DNA from: UBA6987 sp045617825
GTDB taxonomy: Bacteria > Bacillota > Clostridia > Lachnospirales > Lachnospiraceae
Assembly: GCA_045617825.1 (NCBI GenBank)
Contig: JAZLJI010000014.1
Span: 1 to 14,436 of the forward strand
Reading direction: 5' to 3'
Length of the DNA: 14,436 nt
Part shown: positions 13,840 through 14,436 of the stretch, in pieces
Position numbering within the stretch: the stretch's first letter is position 1
How the letters are laid out: the number at the start of each line of letters is the position of its first letter
Notes under the pieces: model-generated
What the model was told of the DNA's origin: nothing
What the model saw: only the letters and a program-made list of their open reading frames with translations
Database searches by the model: none
Program-made: the position numbers and the translations under genes

Positions 13840-14088
13840 ATGAATGAAATGGTATCCTGTGAGTACAACATTGACAACGGATGTGTAGAGCTTAAACTCA
13901 ATGACGGTACGGAAATTGCCATTGACTGTACCGCCGCAGAAAATTTTACAGCCGACAATGTGTATGAGCGTTCGGAGCTTGATTATCTGATTTACAATGA
14001 CCCGCTCGCTTATGTGGGCTTGATCCTGAATGGCAACCCGGAAACATATCTGAAAGCCGTTACAGTATGCAAAGCATTTGAAAACTGA
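13840..14088 (+). CDS. DUF6061 family small protein
   Basis: An 82-residue acidic soluble protein. The run CVELKLNDGTEIAIDCTA (residues 13-30), RSELDYLIYNDPLAYVGLIL and NGNPETYLKAV match my memory of the DUF6061 family, small proteins of unknown function frequent on integrative and conjugative elements of gut Clostridia. No membrane segment, signal peptide or enzymatic motif is seen. The start at 13840 has a strong TAGGAGG site 8 bases upstream. Base composition is visibly lower in GC than the chromosomal genes to the left. It converges on the 63-residue gene, with a shared hairpin between them. Confidence 0.75.
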   Translation: MNEMVSCEYNIDNGCVELKLNDGTEIAIDCTAAENFTADNVYERSELDYLIYNDPLAYVGLILNGNPETYLKAVTVCKAFEN

Positions 14089-14097
14089 AAAAGAACG

Positions 14098-14132
14098 GGG
14101 CGAGGTCGGAATTGCTTCCGGCTTCGCCCTTT
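14098..14132. terminator. Convergent hairpin terminator
   Basis: A 14-bp stem with two G-T wobbles (14098-14111 with 14116-14129, loop TTGC) is followed by TTT on the plus strand; on the minus strand a T-rich stretch follows a few bases after the stem. It lies between the two small convergent genes. Confidence 0.65.
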
Positions 14133-14135
14133 CCA

Positions 14136-14327
14136 TTACACCGCTTTGCGGTTTTGGCGTCTTGTGTCTTCAGCGTCTTTCTTTTCTTTCCACGCCGTCA
14201 GTTCTGCCTGTCCTTCAGGACTGTCATAGTACTGCTGGATCATCGGCAGCAGACAGCGGGCGATGCGTTCAATGGCATAATCGGGAATCTCCATGCCACT
14301 GCTCGTCTTTCCGCTGAATTCAACCAT
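14136..14327 (-). CDS. Small conserved mobile-element protein, function unknown
   Basis: A 63-residue charged, soluble protein beginning MVEFSGKTSSGMEIPDYAIE, with a helical middle (about 17-34) and a Lys/Glu/Arg-rich C-terminal helix (42-61). I have the impression that similar short proteins occur on clostridial conjugative elements next to DUF6061 genes, but I cannot name the family. The nearest AAAGGAG site is about 13 bases upstream, longer than ideal, and sits better for another frame whose TGA overlaps this start, so translation may be coupled to an upstream gene. It converges on the DUF6061 gene. Confidence 0.6.
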   Translation of the reverse strand: MVEFSGKTSSGMEIPDYAIERIARCLLPMIQQYYDSPEGQAELTAWKEKKDAEDTRRQNRKAV

Positions 14328-14436
14328 GCGTTTGCATTTTCTCCTTTCCGGGATTTATACCTCCTCTGTATTTTGAAAAGAAAATGCAGCCGCATAATAA
14401 GCCCCTGGCTTCGTTTGCGTCTGCATGGTGTCTTGT
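14319..14436 (-). CDS. Possible 3' end of an upstream minus-strand gene (partial)
   Basis: On the minus strand one frame is open from the window edge to a TGA that overlaps the start of the 63-residue gene (last residues KEKMQTHG), and a second frame is open from the edge to a TAA near 14358. Either could be the end of a gene starting outside the window; the overlap of the first with the next start would fit coupling. Too little is visible to choose or to name a product. Confidence 0.25.

Larger units (their letters stand above)
13629..14436. mobile_element. Probable edge of an integrated mobile element (partial)
   Basis: Directly after the tRNA gene the sequence becomes clearly more AT-rich and the genes change to small ones of a type I associate with clostridial conjugative elements (DUF6061 and a 63-residue protein). 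tRNA 3' ends are common integration sites. No integrase, att duplication or conjugation gene is in view, so the boundary and the element itself are inferred. Bases 13685-13839 show no gene, only a possible weak promoter. Confidence 0.4.

Noticed and set aside
13762..14136. A 124-codon minus-strand frame opposite the DUF6061 gene
   Set aside because: It starts within the shared hairpin, has no ribosome-binding site and is antisense to a gene with a strong site and a recognisable family.

Overview
The window looks like chromosomal DNA from a GC-rich member of the Clostridia (Bacillota), probably an anaerobic gut-type organism. The evidence is the ecfA1-ecfA2-ecfT-truA gene order, strong AGGAGG ribosome-binding sites, an XpaC-family protein, a wall-anchor-like PPTGD C-terminus, a butyrate-pathway hbd gene, a tRNA gene without an encoded CCA, and small DUF6061-type genes typical of clostridial mobile elements. 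This placement is inferred from gene content only.

Bases 50-4941 hold four minus-strand genes in at least four transcription units: hbd (3-hydroxybutyryl-CoA dehydrogenase), gdhA (glutamate dehydrogenase), a CPA2-type cation:proton antiporter and a DUF4886 SGNH-like hydrolase. Each has its own sigma-A-like promoter with 17-base spacing. hbd ends in a clear intrinsic terminator. gdhA has a leader of about 220 bases with a terminator-like hairpin. The DUF4886 promoter is covered by a perfect inverted repeat.

Bases 5191-10749 form one plus-strand operon that diverges from hbd: ecfA1, ecfA2 and ecfT (the energising module of a group II ECF vitamin/metal importer, with no S component here), truA, a membrane-anchored polysaccharide-deacetylase-like protein, and an XpaC-like membrane protein. 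It has a TTGACA/TATGAT promoter and ends in a very strong bidirectional terminator shared with a convergent nitroreductase gene (10799-11332, minus).

Bases 11500-13515 contain the most unusual gene. It encodes a 601-residue predicted surface protein with a signal peptide, a Hint (Hedgehog/intein) autoprocessing domain lying between two parts of a bacterial surface-repeat fold, a Cys-containing C-terminal domain, and a PPTGD/transmembrane/basic tail. Its codon use is visibly less GC-biased than its neighbours, and the unit is bracketed by a near-identical 17-18 base direct repeat.

From 13556 there is a tRNA-Ala(CGC) gene with its own promoter and terminator. Beyond it the sequence becomes AT-richer and carries two small genes of the kind found on clostridial integrative elements (DUF6061 and a 63-residue protein). 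This suggests the edge of an integrated element next to the tRNA. No CRISPR array, rRNA gene or recognisable riboswitch was seen.
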